Assembly: GCF_003058465.1 (NCBI RefSeq) | Contig: NZ_CP028901.1 | Coordinates: 4,092,001 to 4,156,000, forward strand | Direction of reading: 5' to 3' | Length of the DNA stretch: 64,000 nucleotides | Origin: Orrella marina | GTDB lineage: Bacteria > Pseudomonadota > Gammaproteobacteria > Burkholderiales > Burkholderiaceae_B | In this document: piece after piece, positions 36,163-45,180 of the stretch | How positions within the stretch are numbered: position 1 is the first letter of the stretch | Layout of the letters: every line of letters begins with the position of its first letter | Notes under the pieces: model-generated | Told to the model about the DNA's origin: nothing | The model's input: only the letters and a program-made list of their open reading frames with translations | Databases searched by the model: none | Program-made: the position numbers and the translations under genes

Positions 36163-37464
36163 ATGGATAGCTTCACAATTGGCATTATCGGTGTGATCGC
36201 CCTGATTTTTATGGTGTTCATGGGCATGCGTGTCTTTCTGGCTGCAGCGCTGGTCGGTACGCTGGGGCTGGTTTCGATCATCGGCTGGGAATCGGGGCTG
36301 GGTATGGCAGGCACCATCCCTCACTCCAAATCGGTGAGTTACACACTAAGTGTGTTGCCCATGTTTATTCTGATCGGGTTTCTGGCATTTCATGCCGGAA
36401 TCACCGAGGCCTTGTTTGATGCCGGCAGAAAGTGGCTTGGCTGGTTACCGGGTGGTCTGGCGGTGGCAACTGTGGTTGCTGCCACCGGGTTTGCAGCGGT
36501 CTCAGGCGCCAGTACTGCCACTGCAGCAGTGTTTGCCCGAACAGCCATCCCTGACATGCTCAAGTATGGCTATAACCGGCAGCTTGCCGCGGGTGTGGTG
36601 GCCGCGGGCGGAACCCTCGCAACGCTGATTCCGCCGAGTGCGATTCTGGTGATTTACGCGATCATCGTCGAACAATCGGTTGGTGCATTGCTGGTGGCAG
36701 GGTTTCTGCCAGGTATCGTCTCAGCACTGATCTACGTTTTGCTGATTGTCGGCATTTCGATGGTTCGCCCGGAGATGGGGCCTCCGCTCAAGGGGTTCAC
36801 CTGGAGCCAGCGGGTCAAGTCGGTTCCGGGCACCTTTCCGATCATTGTCGTGGTGGCGATCATCTTCACTGCCATGTACGAGGGATGGGCAACTCCGACA
36901 GAAGCTGGCGCACTGGGTGCATCCGTTGTGTTCGTGATGGCTATGGCCAAAGGCATGAAGCTCGGCACGCTGCGCGACGCGCTCATGGAAACGGCAAAGC
37001 TGACCGTGATGATCTTCTCGATCATCTGGGGTGTGCTGGTGTTTGTCAGGTTTCTGGGTTTCGCTGGGCTGCCTGACGCATTTGCGCGCTGGGTTGTCTC
37101 GCTACCATTCGAGCCACTTTACATCCTGATCGGAATCCTGCTGTTTTATGCGATTCTGGGCATGTTCATGGATGCCATCGGAATGTTGCTGCTTACCTTG
37201 CCGGTTGTCTATCCGGCTGTGATCGGTCTGGGATACGACCCGATCTGGTTTGGCATCATCGTGGTGAAGATGGCGGAAATCTGCCTGATCACACCGCCAA
37301 TTGGACTGAACTGTTTTGTGGTTAATGGCGTCAGGCCGGATATACCGCTAAACCAGGTGTTCAAGGGAGTTGGCCCGTTCTTTATTGCCGACGTGGCAAC
37401 GATTGCCGTCCTGATTGCTTTCCCCGAGATCATCACCTGGCTGCCGAAGATGATGAATATGTGA
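36163..37464 (+). CDS. dctM: TRAP transporter large permease subunit (DctM)
   Basis: A 433-residue polytopic protein of about 12 helices. Family motifs include VSGASTATAAVFARTAIPDM, AAGGTLATLIPPSAILVIYAI, TPTEAGALGA and LITPPIGLNCFVVNG, which form the two Na+/substrate hairpin regions of the elevator fold. It is the ion-coupled translocator of the TRAP system. It starts immediately after the dctQ stop and ends 15 bp before a 23-bp perfect hairpin. Confidence 0.93.
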   Translation: MDSFTIGIIGVIALIFMVFMGMRVFLAAALVGTLGLVSIIGWESGLGMAGTIPHSKSVSYTLSVLPMFILIGFLAFHAGITEALFDAGRKWLGWLPGGLAVATVVAATGFAAVSGASTATAAVFARTAIPDMLKYGYNRQLAAGVVAAGGTLATLIPPSAILVIYAIIVEQSVGALLVAGFLPGIVSALIYVLLIVGISMVRPEMGPPLKGFTWSQRVKSVPGTFPIIVVVAIIFTAMYEGWATPTEAGALGASVVFVMAMAKGMKLGTLRDALMETAKLTVMIFSIIWGVLVFVRFLGFAGLPDAFARWVVSLPFEPLYILIGILLFYAILGMFMDAIGMLLLTLPVVYPAVIGLGYDPIWFGIIVVKMAEICLITPPIGLNCFVVNGVRPDIPLNQVFKGVGPFFIADVATIAVLIAFPEIITWLPKMMNM

Positions 37465-37479
37465 TTTCCAGGTGACGTG

Positions 37480-37531
37480 ACACCAGACGCAGCAAGGGCG
37501 ACTTCGCGGTCGCCCTTGCTGCGTCTGGTGT
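37480..37531. terminator. Exceptionally long perfect hairpin after the TRAP operon
   Basis: Bases 37480-37502 and 37509-37531 are perfectly complementary over 23 bp with a six-base loop TTCGCG. It lies between the TRAP operon and the converging xdhC gene. No T-run on either side. It may terminate, block 3' exonucleases, or both. Confidence 0.65.
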
Positions 37532-37627
37532 GTGTTGAGTCTGTGAAATCATTCTGCGTGAATGACCGGTGGGTGGTGCTGGATGACCTTTCGCGTGCTC
37601 AGGTTGATGTGGTCAGGTCGCTAGTTC

Positions 37628-38662
37628 TCAGGCCTGCTGCCTTTCTTGCTCCTGCTGGGCCTTGGCTCGCGCGACCTCCATGTCGCGTGGAAGCTCGACG
37701 CCGTTCTTGACGGCAAGTACTTCGGCCATCACACTCACAGCGATCTCGGCAGGCGTTTTGCTACCGATGTAAACCCCGATCGGTCCGCGAAGGCGTGCCA
37801 GTGATTCCGGGGTCTGGTCAAAATGCTCCATCATGCGTTTGCGTCGGGCTTGCGAATTGGCACGTGACCCAATGGCTCCGATGTAGAACGCTTCGGTTTC
37901 GATGGCTTCAAGCAAGGCCAGATCGTCGAGTTTGGGATCGTGGGTCAGTGCCAGAACACAGGTGCGCCGATCGGGCTTGAACGCACGGACCGCGTCATCT
38001 GGCCATTCGGTCATGTGATGCACATTGGTGGTGGTCCAGCCGGCAGCGTATTCCTGGCGCGGATCGCAGACAGTGACCGTGAAACCATTGAAAATTGCCA
38101 TGGTTGCAATGTACTCGCCGAGCTGGCCAGCACCGATCAGCAACATCCTGTAAGACGGTCCGAAGCAGTTCACAAGTTCAGTGTCATTGATCTTGAGCAC
38201 GCTCACACTTTCAGTGGACTCCAGGCTAGCCTGTCCGCTCGAGAGGTCGAGTCTGCGCAACATCAGGTTGCCTGCGTCCAGGGATGTGATCAGCTCCTGC
38301 AACAGATCTGCCTGTGGATTGAATTCGAGCATGAGCTCAAGGGTGCCGCCACAGGGCAGGCCGAAGCGGTGCGCTTCATCGGCGGTGATGCCATAACGGA
38401 GCTTCTTCGGGAGACCCTCCAGCTGCATGGCACACTGGCCGGTCGCGGGATCCGGCCGGGTGAAGGACGCAATCAGGTCGTCCTCGATACAACCACCGGA
38501 AACCGACCCGACAACCTGGCCGGTTTCGGACATGGCCATGATCGAGCCTATCGGTCTGGGTGATGATCCCCAGGTACGTGTCACGGTTACCAGCACGGCT
38601 TTCTCACCGGCCGCACGCCAGCCGGCGAGCCGCTTCAGAACGATCAGATCCTGGTTTTGCAT
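37628..38662 (-). CDS. XdhC/CoxI family molybdoenzyme maturation protein
   Basis: A 344-residue protein of the XdhC/CoxI family. The N-terminal XdhC_CoxI domain has GSSPRPIGSIMAMSETGQVV and VSGGCIEDDLI with the conserved Cys; the C-terminal Rossmann domain has LLIGAGQLGEYIATMAIFNGF and ending region IGSKTPAEIAVSVMAEVLAV. Family members bind Mo-cofactor and help sulfurate or insert it into molybdenum hydroxylases. The ATG at 38662 has GGAGAGG 5 bases upstream. A three-subunit hydroxylase is encoded 20 kb away in this window and could be its client; that is inference. Confidence 0.88.
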   Translation of the reverse strand: MQNQDLIVLKRLAGWRAAGEKAVLVTVTRTWGSSPRPIGSIMAMSETGQVVGSVSGGCIEDDLIASFTRPDPATGQCAMQLEGLPKKLRYGITADEAHRFGLPCGGTLELMLEFNPQADLLQELITSLDAGNLMLRRLDLSSGQASLESTESVSVLKINDTELVNCFGPSYRMLLIGAGQLGEYIATMAIFNGFTVTVCDPRQEYAAGWTTTNVHHMTEWPDDAVRAFKPDRRTCVLALTHDPKLDDLALLEAIETEAFYIGAIGSRANSQARRKRMMEHFDQTPESLARLRGPIGVYIGSKTPAEIAVSVMAEVLAVKNGVELPRDMEVARAKAQQEQERQQA

Positions 38663-38699
38663 ATGCAACCTCTCCACTGGGTGAAACACCCGTGCTAAA

Positions 38700-38731
38700 C
38701 GACACCACAGCGACACCACAGCGACACCACG
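38700..38731. repeat. Three tandem 11-bp repeats
   Basis: CGACACCACAG is repeated twice exactly and a third time with two changes at its end, between xdhC and mmsA. Low-complexity tract of unknown role. Confidence 0.6.
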
Positions 38732-38814
38732 GCGGCACGACAGCACGCGTCAGCAATCACCTGGCGCGTGCGTGAGCGGGCCGACTGTTCATGCCGGCCG
38801 GCACCGTCCAGTCC

Positions 38815-40329
38815 TTACTTGGCGACCGGCATTGAAAACTCTGCACCCGCTGCAATGGTCTGGGGCCAGCGCTGCATGATTGACTTCTGTTTGGTATAGA
38901 AGCGAACGCCTTCCTCGCCATAGGCGTGCATATCGCCAAAGAGACTTTTCTTCCAGCCACCAAATCCATGCCATGCCATCGGGACCGGGATGGGCACATT
39001 GATGCCGACCATGCCGACCTGGATCCGGCGTCCAAACTCGCGCGCAGCGTGACCGTCGCTGGTGTAGAGCGAGACGCCATTGCCAAAGGCGTGGTTGTTG
39101 ACGAGCTCGATCGCTTCGTCGAGCGATGCACAACGTACGCAAACGAGCACTGGTCCGAATATTTCTTCCTGATAGATCGTCATGTCCGGGGTGACGTGAT
39201 CGAAGAGTGTGCCGCCCACGAAGAACCCGCCTTCGTTGCCAGGTACTTTCAGGTCGCGTCCATCGACCACGAGCTTCGCACCCTGCTCGACACCCACTGC
39301 GATGTAGCCTTCGATGCGCTTGAGAGCATCGGCCGTGATGACCGGTCCCATCTCGCTGTCAGGCTTCATGCCGTCGCCAATTACCAGCGCCTTGGCACGT
39401 TGTTCAAGCCGTTCCACCACCTTGTCACCAATATCGCCAATCAGTACAGCGACGGAAATCGCCATGCAGCGCTCGCCGGCGGATCCATAGGCCGCGCCAA
39501 TCAGGCCGTCAACGGTGGTGTCAAGGTTGGCGTCAGGCATGACGACCATGTGGTTCTTTGCACCGCCAAGTGCCTGAACGCGCTTGCCGTTGGCAGCACC
39601 ACGCTCATAGATATATTGGGCGATCGGGGTCGAACCCACAAAACTGACAGCACGGACCTCAGGATCTTCCAGCAGGGTGTCAACGGCAAGCTTGTCGCCC
39701 TGGACGACGTTAAAGACCCCGTCTGGCAGTCCCGCTTCCTTGAGAAGTGTCGCCAGAAAGAGCGATGCTGATGGATCGCGCTCGCTGGGCTTGAGAATAA
39801 AGGTGTTGCCACATGCCAGTGCAACCGGGAACATCCACATCGGGACCATGCAGGGGAAGTTAAACGGTGTGATGCCCGCGACCACGCCGAGCGGCTGGCG
39901 TACGGTCCAGTTGTCAATGTCTGTCGAGACCTGCTCTGTGTAATCACCTTTGAGAAGCTGTGGTGCGCCGCAGGCAAACTCGACAATCTCGATACCTCGC
40001 GTGACCTCACCCTGCGCATCCGAGAACACCTTGCCATGCTCTTGTGTGATGATGGCGGCCAGCGCATCACGATGCTCGATCAGGAGTTGCAGATACTTGT
40101 CGAGCACGCGTGCACGACGGATCGCGGGTGTGCTGGCCCAGGCTGGAAACGCCTGTCGCGCAGCGGCAATGGCCTTCTGGACGGTTTGCACACTTGCGAG
40201 CTCCACCTTGCGAGCAACGGCGCCTGTTGCAGGATTGAATACGTCCTGGGTGCGACCGCCGCTGTCCCGGTAAATCTCGCCACCGATCCAGTGGCTGATG
40301 GTGTTTTCAAGTGTGTATGGGGCTGTCAT
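38815..40329 (-). CDS. mmsA: CoA-acylating methylmalonate-semialdehyde dehydrogenase
   Basis: A 504-residue aldehyde dehydrogenase of the MmsA type. Features: [23 protein letters not shown], cofactor loop [24 protein letters not shown], the catalytic Cys in [10 protein letters not shown] (MmsA-specific context, in place of the usual GQ-x-C), and [12 protein letters not shown]. It converts (methyl)malonate semialdehyde to propionyl-/acetyl-CoA with CO2 and NADH in valine, beta-alanine or inositol breakdown. The ATG at 40329 has GGAG 7 bases upstream; the upstream in-frame start at 40392 lacks support. No mmsB is adjacent. Confidence 0.92.
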   Translation of the reverse strand: MTAPYTLENTISHWIGGEIYRDSGGRTQDVFNPATGAVARKVELASVQTVQKAIAAARQAFPAWASTPAIRRARVLDKYLQLLIEHRDALAAIITQEHGKVFSDAQGEVTRGIEIVEFACGAPQLLKGDYTEQVSTDIDNWTVRQPLGVVAGITPFNFPCMVPMWMFPVALACGNTFILKPSERDPSASLFLATLLKEAGLPDGVFNVVQGDKLAVDTLLEDPEVRAVSFVGSTPIAQYIYERGAANGKRVQALGGAKNHMVVMPDANLDTTVDGLIGAAYGSAGERCMAISVAVLIGDIGDKVVERLEQRAKALVIGDGMKPDSEMGPVITADALKRIEGYIAVGVEQGAKLVVDGRDLKVPGNEGGFFVGGTLFDHVTPDMTIYQEEIFGPVLVCVRCASLDEAIELVNNHAFGNGVSLYTSDGHAAREFGRRIQVGMVGINVPIPVPMAWHGFGGWKKSLFGDMHAYGEEGVRFYTKQKSIMQRWPQTIAAGAEFSMPVAK

Positions 40330-40792
40330 GGGTGGACTCCAATGGGATGTAGTATTCAGAAACCTGTCGTTAAAAGCCAGCCGTGCCTGCAAGTCAGCTC
40401 ATGTGAGTCGCTGGTTTTTACTTGCAACTCTGCCTTCTCGACCAGGCATTCGTGTCTCGTACTGCGCATTCTGCCAGCAGTCTTTCTTGCGCCTGCATGG
40501 TCCGGGTCGTTGTCGGATCGTCCAGCCGTTTTGTCCGGCGAGCCAGGCACACAGCACTCGTACAAAAACCGGACCTGGCAATTCGAACCGCTGACGTGAT
40601 CCTCTCATATTAAAGAAGGATTGGGGATTTCGCATCCTTGCAGTGGGTTTTGAGGGGTAAAAGTTACTGATCCCGGCCTGTCTGCCGCGTTCAGACAGGC
40701 CCTGGCGCGCTCGAAGGCGTATCTTGCGGATGACCAATGCGGTCCCATGCCGCTAAACTCTTACTCATTCAATTCAGTTGGGGCAAAAATCA
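40330..40792. other. Divergent intergenic region between mmsA and the fatty-acid cluster
   Basis: No gene supported. It holds the 10-bp perfect hairpin GGCCTGTCTG / CAGACAGGCC (40675-40701, 7-base loop) and a short AAGGAT / ATCCTT inverted repeat (about 40614-40639). Promoters for both directions are presumably here, but I see no strong consensus. Confidence 0.4.
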
Positions 40793-41548
40793 ATGACTCA
40801 GACTCTTTCCGGAAAGGTTGCGCTTGTCACCGGAGCTGCCCGCGGTATCGGGCGCGCGAGCGCACTCAAGCTTGCAGGCGCCGGTTGCGATGTGATCGTG
40901 AATTATTACAACAGCCATGACGAGGCCCAGTCACTTTGTGAAGAGATCCGCGGCATGGGCCGTAAAGCGCTGCCGGTTCAAGGTAGTGTCGGCATGGCCG
41001 ACAGTGTTCAGGAAATGTTTGATGCGATCAGGGAGGAGTTTGACCGGATTGATATCCTGGTGAGTAACGCTGCCTCGGGGGTCCTCAAACCAGCGATGGA
41101 CATGAAGCTCAAACATTTCAGATGGTGTATGGAGACCAACGCGTTTGCACTCGTAACACTCGCGCAGCATGCTGCTCCCATGATGAAGCAGGGTGGGCGA
41201 ATTGTTGCACTGTCGAGCCTGGGCTCGCAGCGTGCCATGCCTCACTACGGTTTTGTGGGGGCATCCAAGGCTGCGCTGGAATCCCTGGTCAGGACGCTGG
41301 CCCAGGAGCTTGGGCCACAAGGTATCCGGGTCAATACCGTGTCGGCGGGTGTGGTCGATACAGATGCCTTGAGCCATTTCCCGAACCGCGAACAAGTACT
41401 GGAAGAGTTTGCGGCGCGAACGCCAGCAGGCCCCAGACTCACACCGCAGGATGTGGCTGACGCAGTGTATCTGCTGTGCTTGCCGGAAGCACAGTGGATC
41501 AACGGTCATACTTTGCTGGTCGATGGCGGCTTCGCAATTTCAGGTTGA
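40793..41548 (+). CDS. fabL: FabL-type enoyl-[ACP] reductase (SDR family)
   Basis: A 251-residue SDR with the signature of FabL (enoyl-ACP reductase III) rather than FabG. The catalytic pair is spaced Tyr-x6-Lys (YGFVGASK), as in enoyl reductases, not the Tyr-x3-Lys of ketoreductases. The stretch VSAGVVDTDALSHFPNRE closely parallels Bacillus FabL, as does NAASGVLKP. The cofactor motif is GAARGIG. Predicted to reduce trans-2-enoyl-ACP with NAD(P)H, the last step of each elongation cycle. The ATG at 40793 has a weak GGGG upstream. First gene of the acyl-chain cluster. Confidence 0.83.
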   Translation: MTQTLSGKVALVTGAARGIGRASALKLAGAGCDVIVNYYNSHDEAQSLCEEIRGMGRKALPVQGSVGMADSVQEMFDAIREEFDRIDILVSNAASGVLKPAMDMKLKHFRWCMETNAFALVTLAQHAAPMMKQGGRIVALSSLGSQRAMPHYGFVGASKAALESLVRTLAQELGPQGIRVNTVSAGVVDTDALSHFPNREQVLEEFAARTPAGPRLTPQDVADAVYLLCLPEAQWINGHTLLVDGGFAISG

Positions 41549-41582
41549 CGGGCAGGTTTCTCGGAATTTTTAGGGTGATTTG

Positions 41583-42341
41583 ATGGCTTTGGACACAGGA
41601 CTGGCAGGAAAGGTAGCGATCGTGACGGGTGGTTCGCGCGGGATCGGACGCACGATCGTGCAGACGCTCGCAGCAGAAGGTGCGAAGGTGCATTTTTTCT
41701 ATCGATCGGAAGCTGACGCAGCCAGGGAAGTGGTGGACGCAGTGAGCGCCGCAGGTGGGCAGGCAACGGCATGGATGGTCGATGTGACCGATTCCCAGGC
41801 CTGCCAGCAGGCCGTGGAGCAGATCGCGGATCAATCTGAGCGAATCGATGTGCTGGTGAACAACGCAGGGATCGTTCGTGACAATCTGCTTGCCGCAATG
41901 GAAGACGAAGAGATCACATCGGTCTTGCAGACCAATCTCTTCAGTGTGTTTCATGTGACCCGGGCTGTGGTTCCTTTCATGATGTCGCAGCGCAGCGGAC
42001 AAATTGTCAATCTGTCCTCGGTCGCTGCCACCAAAGGTGGGCGTGGGCAGGCCAACTATGCCGCCAGTAAAGGCGCAGTCGAGGCCGTGACGCGCGCACT
42101 GGCGGTCGAGCTTGCCCCCAGAAAGATTCGTGTGAATGCGGTTGCACCAGGTGTGATCGAAACCGCCATGTCGCAGCAGGTCAGGGATCTCGCGGGTGAC
42201 GAGGTCAAATCCCGGATTCTGCTCAAACGGTACGGGCAGCCTGAGGAAATTGCGCAGGCCGTGACGTTTCTGGCCAGTGACCTTGCCAGCTACATTACAG
42301 GCCAGGTCCTGTACGTGGATGGTGGCTTCAAGATGGCTTAG
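41583..42341 (+). CDS. fabG: 3-oxoacyl-[ACP] reductase (FabG-like)
   Basis: A 252-residue classical SDR. Cofactor motif TGGSRGIGRTI, NNAGIVRDN, catalytic Ser/Tyr/Lys in NLSSVAATKGGRGQANYAASKGAVE, and ending YITGQVLYVDGG. The NNAGI-x-RD and QANYAASKG context is typical of FabG. It should reduce the beta-keto group made by the cluster's ketosynthase. ATG 41583 is preferred over the TTG at 41580; AGGG lies about 8 bases upstream. Its Tyr-x3-Lys contrasts with the Tyr-x6-Lys of the preceding enoyl reductase. Confidence 0.9.
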   Translation: MALDTGLAGKVAIVTGGSRGIGRTIVQTLAAEGAKVHFFYRSEADAAREVVDAVSAAGGQATAWMVDVTDSQACQQAVEQIADQSERIDVLVNNAGIVRDNLLAAMEDEEITSVLQTNLFSVFHVTRAVVPFMMSQRSGQIVNLSSVAATKGGRGQANYAASKGAVEAVTRALAVELAPRKIRVNAVAPGVIETAMSQQVRDLAGDEVKSRILLKRYGQPEEIAQAVTFLASDLASYITGQVLYVDGGFKMA

Positions 42342-42447
42342 AATTCCGAAGCCAACCCCTGAGTGCGAGCTCTCTGGAGTAAACTCACGGGTTTGACGTT
42401 AATTACGGAACCAGCGTGCCGTCGCGCACGCCGATATGGAGTAGCTC

Positions 42448-42870
42448 ATGGCTGAAGAAGTCATTACCAAAGAAGAAATCATGGCGGTGTTCCCGACCGT
42501 CCAGAAAACCATGGCGGATGCCCTCGGTTGTGATGAGGAAGACATTGAGCTTGACGTGTCGCTCATCGAAGGTCTGGATGCCGAATCCATCGATTTTCTG
42601 GATATGGTGTTTCGCCTTGAGCGCGCGTTCAAGGTCAAGGTCCCGCGCGGCAAGATTATCGAGGATGTCCGCGGTGACATGCCCGTTGAAGAGTTTGAGC
42701 AAAATGGTGTGCTGACCGAAAAGGGTCTGATTCGTCTGAAAGAGTATCTCTCCGAGATCCCGGACGATCGATTCTCTTCGCCCATGCGCGTCGACCAGAT
42801 CGCCCGTCTGTACACACCAGAAACATTCTGCAAGATGATCATCCGCGCACAACGTGCGGCTGCCAGGTAA
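42448..42870 (+). CDS. Acyl carrier protein, AcpXL-like with C-terminal extension
   Basis: A 140-residue acidic carrier protein, well over the usual 75-95. The core (about 10-85) carries the phosphopantetheine site Ser47 in GLDAESIDFLDMVF; the usual Asp before the Ser is Glu. The DFLDMVF context resembles the specialised AcpXL carriers for very long acyl chains more than housekeeping AcpP (DSLDTVEL). The extra 55 residues (about 86-140) are mixed-charge and probably helical, perhaps a docking element. TGGAG lies 6 bases before the ATG. The gene sits between fabG and the dehydratase. Confidence 0.88.
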   Translation: MAEEVITKEEIMAVFPTVQKTMADALGCDEEDIELDVSLIEGLDAESIDFLDMVFRLERAFKVKVPRGKIIEDVRGDMPVEEFEQNGVLTEKGLIRLKEYLSEIPDDRFSSPMRVDQIARLYTPETFCKMIIRAQRAAAR

Positions 42871-42925
42871 TTCGGCTGGCACCCGTGTGGGTGCATTTGC
42901 CGATTTGCTCATGTTGAGAGGTTGA

Positions 42926-43807
42926 ATGACGCAATCTGCCAGTGCTGGTCCGAGCCGCTTCGCCGCGTTCTCTTTTGTTGATCGCATTACGCTGATCGAT
43001 GGTCTCAGGCGGGTGACGGGAACATATACGATCCCCGCGGATGTGACTGTGTTTCCCGTCAGCCTGGTGGCGGAAGCCATCGGCCAGTTGGCTGCCTGGG
43101 TGGCCATGTCGCACGTGGCTTTCACCCGTCGTCCTGTCGCCGCACTGGCCGGAGCGACTGAAGTGCATTCGCTTCCTGTTGCAGGCCAAAGGCTTGACCT
43201 TGAGGTCGACATCGACAGTTGCGACGAGGATGCTATCGTCTATCGAGGTCGTGCCAGTGTGGATGGTACGCCGGTCCTCACGCTGTCCGACACGCTCGGA
43301 TCGATGCTCGATACCGATCAGTTTGATGATCCTGCCAGGCTTGCTGCAGACTTCGATGTCCTGACAGACCAGGGGTGTGCGTCCGGACGGTTCAAGGGTG
43401 TGGAGCCACCAGCCTTGCAGACAACGGTGCACGAGCCGGGAGTGCGTGTGGAGTCCGAGCTTCGCGTTCCGGACCATGCGGACTTTTTTGAAGATCACTT
43501 TCCGCGCAAACCTGTCTACCCTGCGACCCTGCTGCTCAACGCCATGATGCAGCAGGCCAGTCTGCTTGCCGCAGATGTGATGGCTGGCTCTTTGCAGGTG
43601 CAACGCATCACCCATGTCAAGGTGCGCGCGTTTACGGAGCCGGGCACACAGTTGACGCTGTTTGCAGAGTCTCCGAAGGCTGTCGATGATGATTCAGGTC
43701 TGTGGGTATTCAAAGTTGGTGCAGTCAACGCTGGACGTACGATCGCGGGTGCACGCATATTTTTCAGATCCGCTTCGAAGGCAGCGACCAAATCGCCTTC
43801 ACCGTGA
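42926..43807 (+). CDS. Double-hotdog 3-hydroxyacyl-[ACP] dehydratase-like protein
   Basis: A 293-residue protein made of two FabA/FabZ-type hotdog domains. The N-terminal one has FVDRITLIDGLRRVTGTY and VTVFPVSLVAEAIGQ with Glu50 but no His. The C-terminal one has FFEDHFPRKPVYPATLLLNA with His191, but Asn205 replaces the usual Glu/Asp. FabZ active sites pair a His from one hotdog with an acid from the other, so this pseudo-dimer could have a single composite site (His191 + Glu50). It should dehydrate 3-hydroxyacyl-ACP in the cluster. GAGAGG lies 4 bases before the ATG. Confidence 0.82.
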   Translation: MTQSASAGPSRFAAFSFVDRITLIDGLRRVTGTYTIPADVTVFPVSLVAEAIGQLAAWVAMSHVAFTRRPVAALAGATEVHSLPVAGQRLDLEVDIDSCDEDAIVYRGRASVDGTPVLTLSDTLGSMLDTDQFDDPARLAADFDVLTDQGCASGRFKGVEPPALQTTVHEPGVRVESELRVPDHADFFEDHFPRKPVYPATLLLNAMMQQASLLAADVMAGSLQVQRITHVKVRAFTEPGTQLTLFAESPKAVDDDSGLWVFKVGAVNAGRTIAGARIFFRSASKAATKSPSP

Positions 43808-43864
43808 TCGTCAGATCAACCCACACTTCAATCGACTCTTTAACCACTACCGAGGCCGTCTGCC

Positions 43865-45178
43865 ATGACAGCAAAAACCAGGGTAGCGATCACCGGGATT
43901 GGTCTGGTGACGCCTGCAGGACACGATGTGCAATCGACCTGGAGCCGGCTCAAGGCTGCTCGCAGTTGCGCTGCACCGATCAGCATCTTTGACGCGTCGG
44001 GCTTCTCGACACGTATCGCAGCTGAGGTCCCGGATATCGACAAACTGCCCGATATCGATGACCGCAAGCTTCTCAAATACGCGAGCCGTGCGCACCGTTT
44101 TGCACTGGCTGCTGCAGATCAGGCGCTGGCAGATGCCGGTATCCGGCCCTCATCCGGTGATGCCGGTCGCTGGGGGTGTGTGGTGGGTGCGGGCATGATG
44201 TCGGTGGCACACGACGAGATCGCAGCGGTTCAGCGAGATGCTGCCGTTGACGGAGAACTCAATGCGAGTGCCTTGCTTCAGGTCCCGGTGGCCAACGACG
44301 TCATGGCGTTCAGTCGCAGTCTGTCGACTGCTGGCATCAGTCTGCTGCTGCGTCGCTACGGCATCCGTGGTTACGCGTCGACCGTTCATACCGCATGTGC
44401 GTCCGGTGGACAGGCCGTCGGCACGGCGTTGAGACTGATCCGCAGAGGCGTGGCGGATTGTGTGCTGACAGGCGGATTTGACTCGATGATTTCTCCGGTT
44501 GGCCTGTCCGGATTTTGCTTGCTGTCAGCTGTTTCGCCAGACAATGACAATCCGCAACGAGCCAGTCGGCCGTTTGATGTGACACGCAACGGTTTCGTGC
44601 TTGGAGAGGGGGCCGGCTTTCTGGTGCTGGAGTCGTGGGAGCGTGCTGTTGCGCGTGGCGCAACCATTTATGCCGAGCTTGCGGGGGATGGCAACTCCCT
44701 GTCGTCCTACCGGATCACGGACTCCCATCCTTCCGGGGATGGACCGATCCAGTCCATGCAGCGAGCGATGGCTGATGCCGGTGCCAGTATCGAGGATTTT
44801 GATTATCTGAATGCACACGGGACTTCAACACCGATGAATGATCGCAGCGAATGCGCAGCGGTCAGGGCTGTGTTTGGCGATTACGCTGACCAGATTTCTG
44901 TCAGTTCCACCAAAAGTGTGATGGGGCACCTGATCGCGGCGGCCGGCGCGGTCGAGGCTGCCATTTGCGCCATGGCAATCAGGCAAGGGTGCATGCCGCC
45001 CAACGCGAACCTTCAGCAAGTTGATCCGGATTGTGATGTGAACATCGTTCGTGATGAGCCCCGACACGCGAGAATACGGATGGCGATGTCCAACTCTCTT
45101 GGTTTCGGTGGAAGTAACAGTTCGCTTGCTTTCAGACATCCTGAAGAGACAGCGGCCTTGATCGCACGGGGGTTGTAA
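43865..45178 (+). CDS. Beta-ketoacyl-[ACP] synthase (FabF-like, active)
   Basis: A 437-residue ketosynthase with the full catalytic triad: Cys178 in VHTACASGGQAVG, His in NAHGTSTPMND and His in SSTKSVMGHLIAAAGAVEA. The N-terminal AITGIGLVTPAG and C-terminal SNSLGFGGSNSSLAF are family hallmarks. It condenses an acyl chain with malonyl-ACP. It is paired with a second ketosynthase that starts 2 bp after its stop, a KS-alpha/KS-beta type arrangement. The ribosome site is weak (GAGG), suggesting coupling with upstream translation. Confidence 0.92.
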   Translation: MTAKTRVAITGIGLVTPAGHDVQSTWSRLKAARSCAAPISIFDASGFSTRIAAEVPDIDKLPDIDDRKLLKYASRAHRFALAAADQALADAGIRPSSGDAGRWGCVVGAGMMSVAHDEIAAVQRDAAVDGELNASALLQVPVANDVMAFSRSLSTAGISLLLRRYGIRGYASTVHTACASGGQAVGTALRLIRRGVADCVLTGGFDSMISPVGLSGFCLLSAVSPDNDNPQRASRPFDVTRNGFVLGEGAGFLVLESWERAVARGATIYAELAGDGNSLSSYRITDSHPSGDGPIQSMQRAMADAGASIEDFDYLNAHGTSTPMNDRSECAAVRAVFGDYADQISVSSTKSVMGHLIAAAGAVEAAICAMAIRQGCMPPNANLQQVDPDCDVNIVRDEPRHARIRMAMSNSLGFGGSNSSLAFRHPEETAALIARGL

Positions 45179-45180
45179 AC

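Noticed and set aside
42403..43212. 269-codon minus-strand open frame opposite the ACP and dehydratase
   Set aside because: Overlaps two genes with clear family motifs; its translation is low-quality and Ser/Thr-rich.
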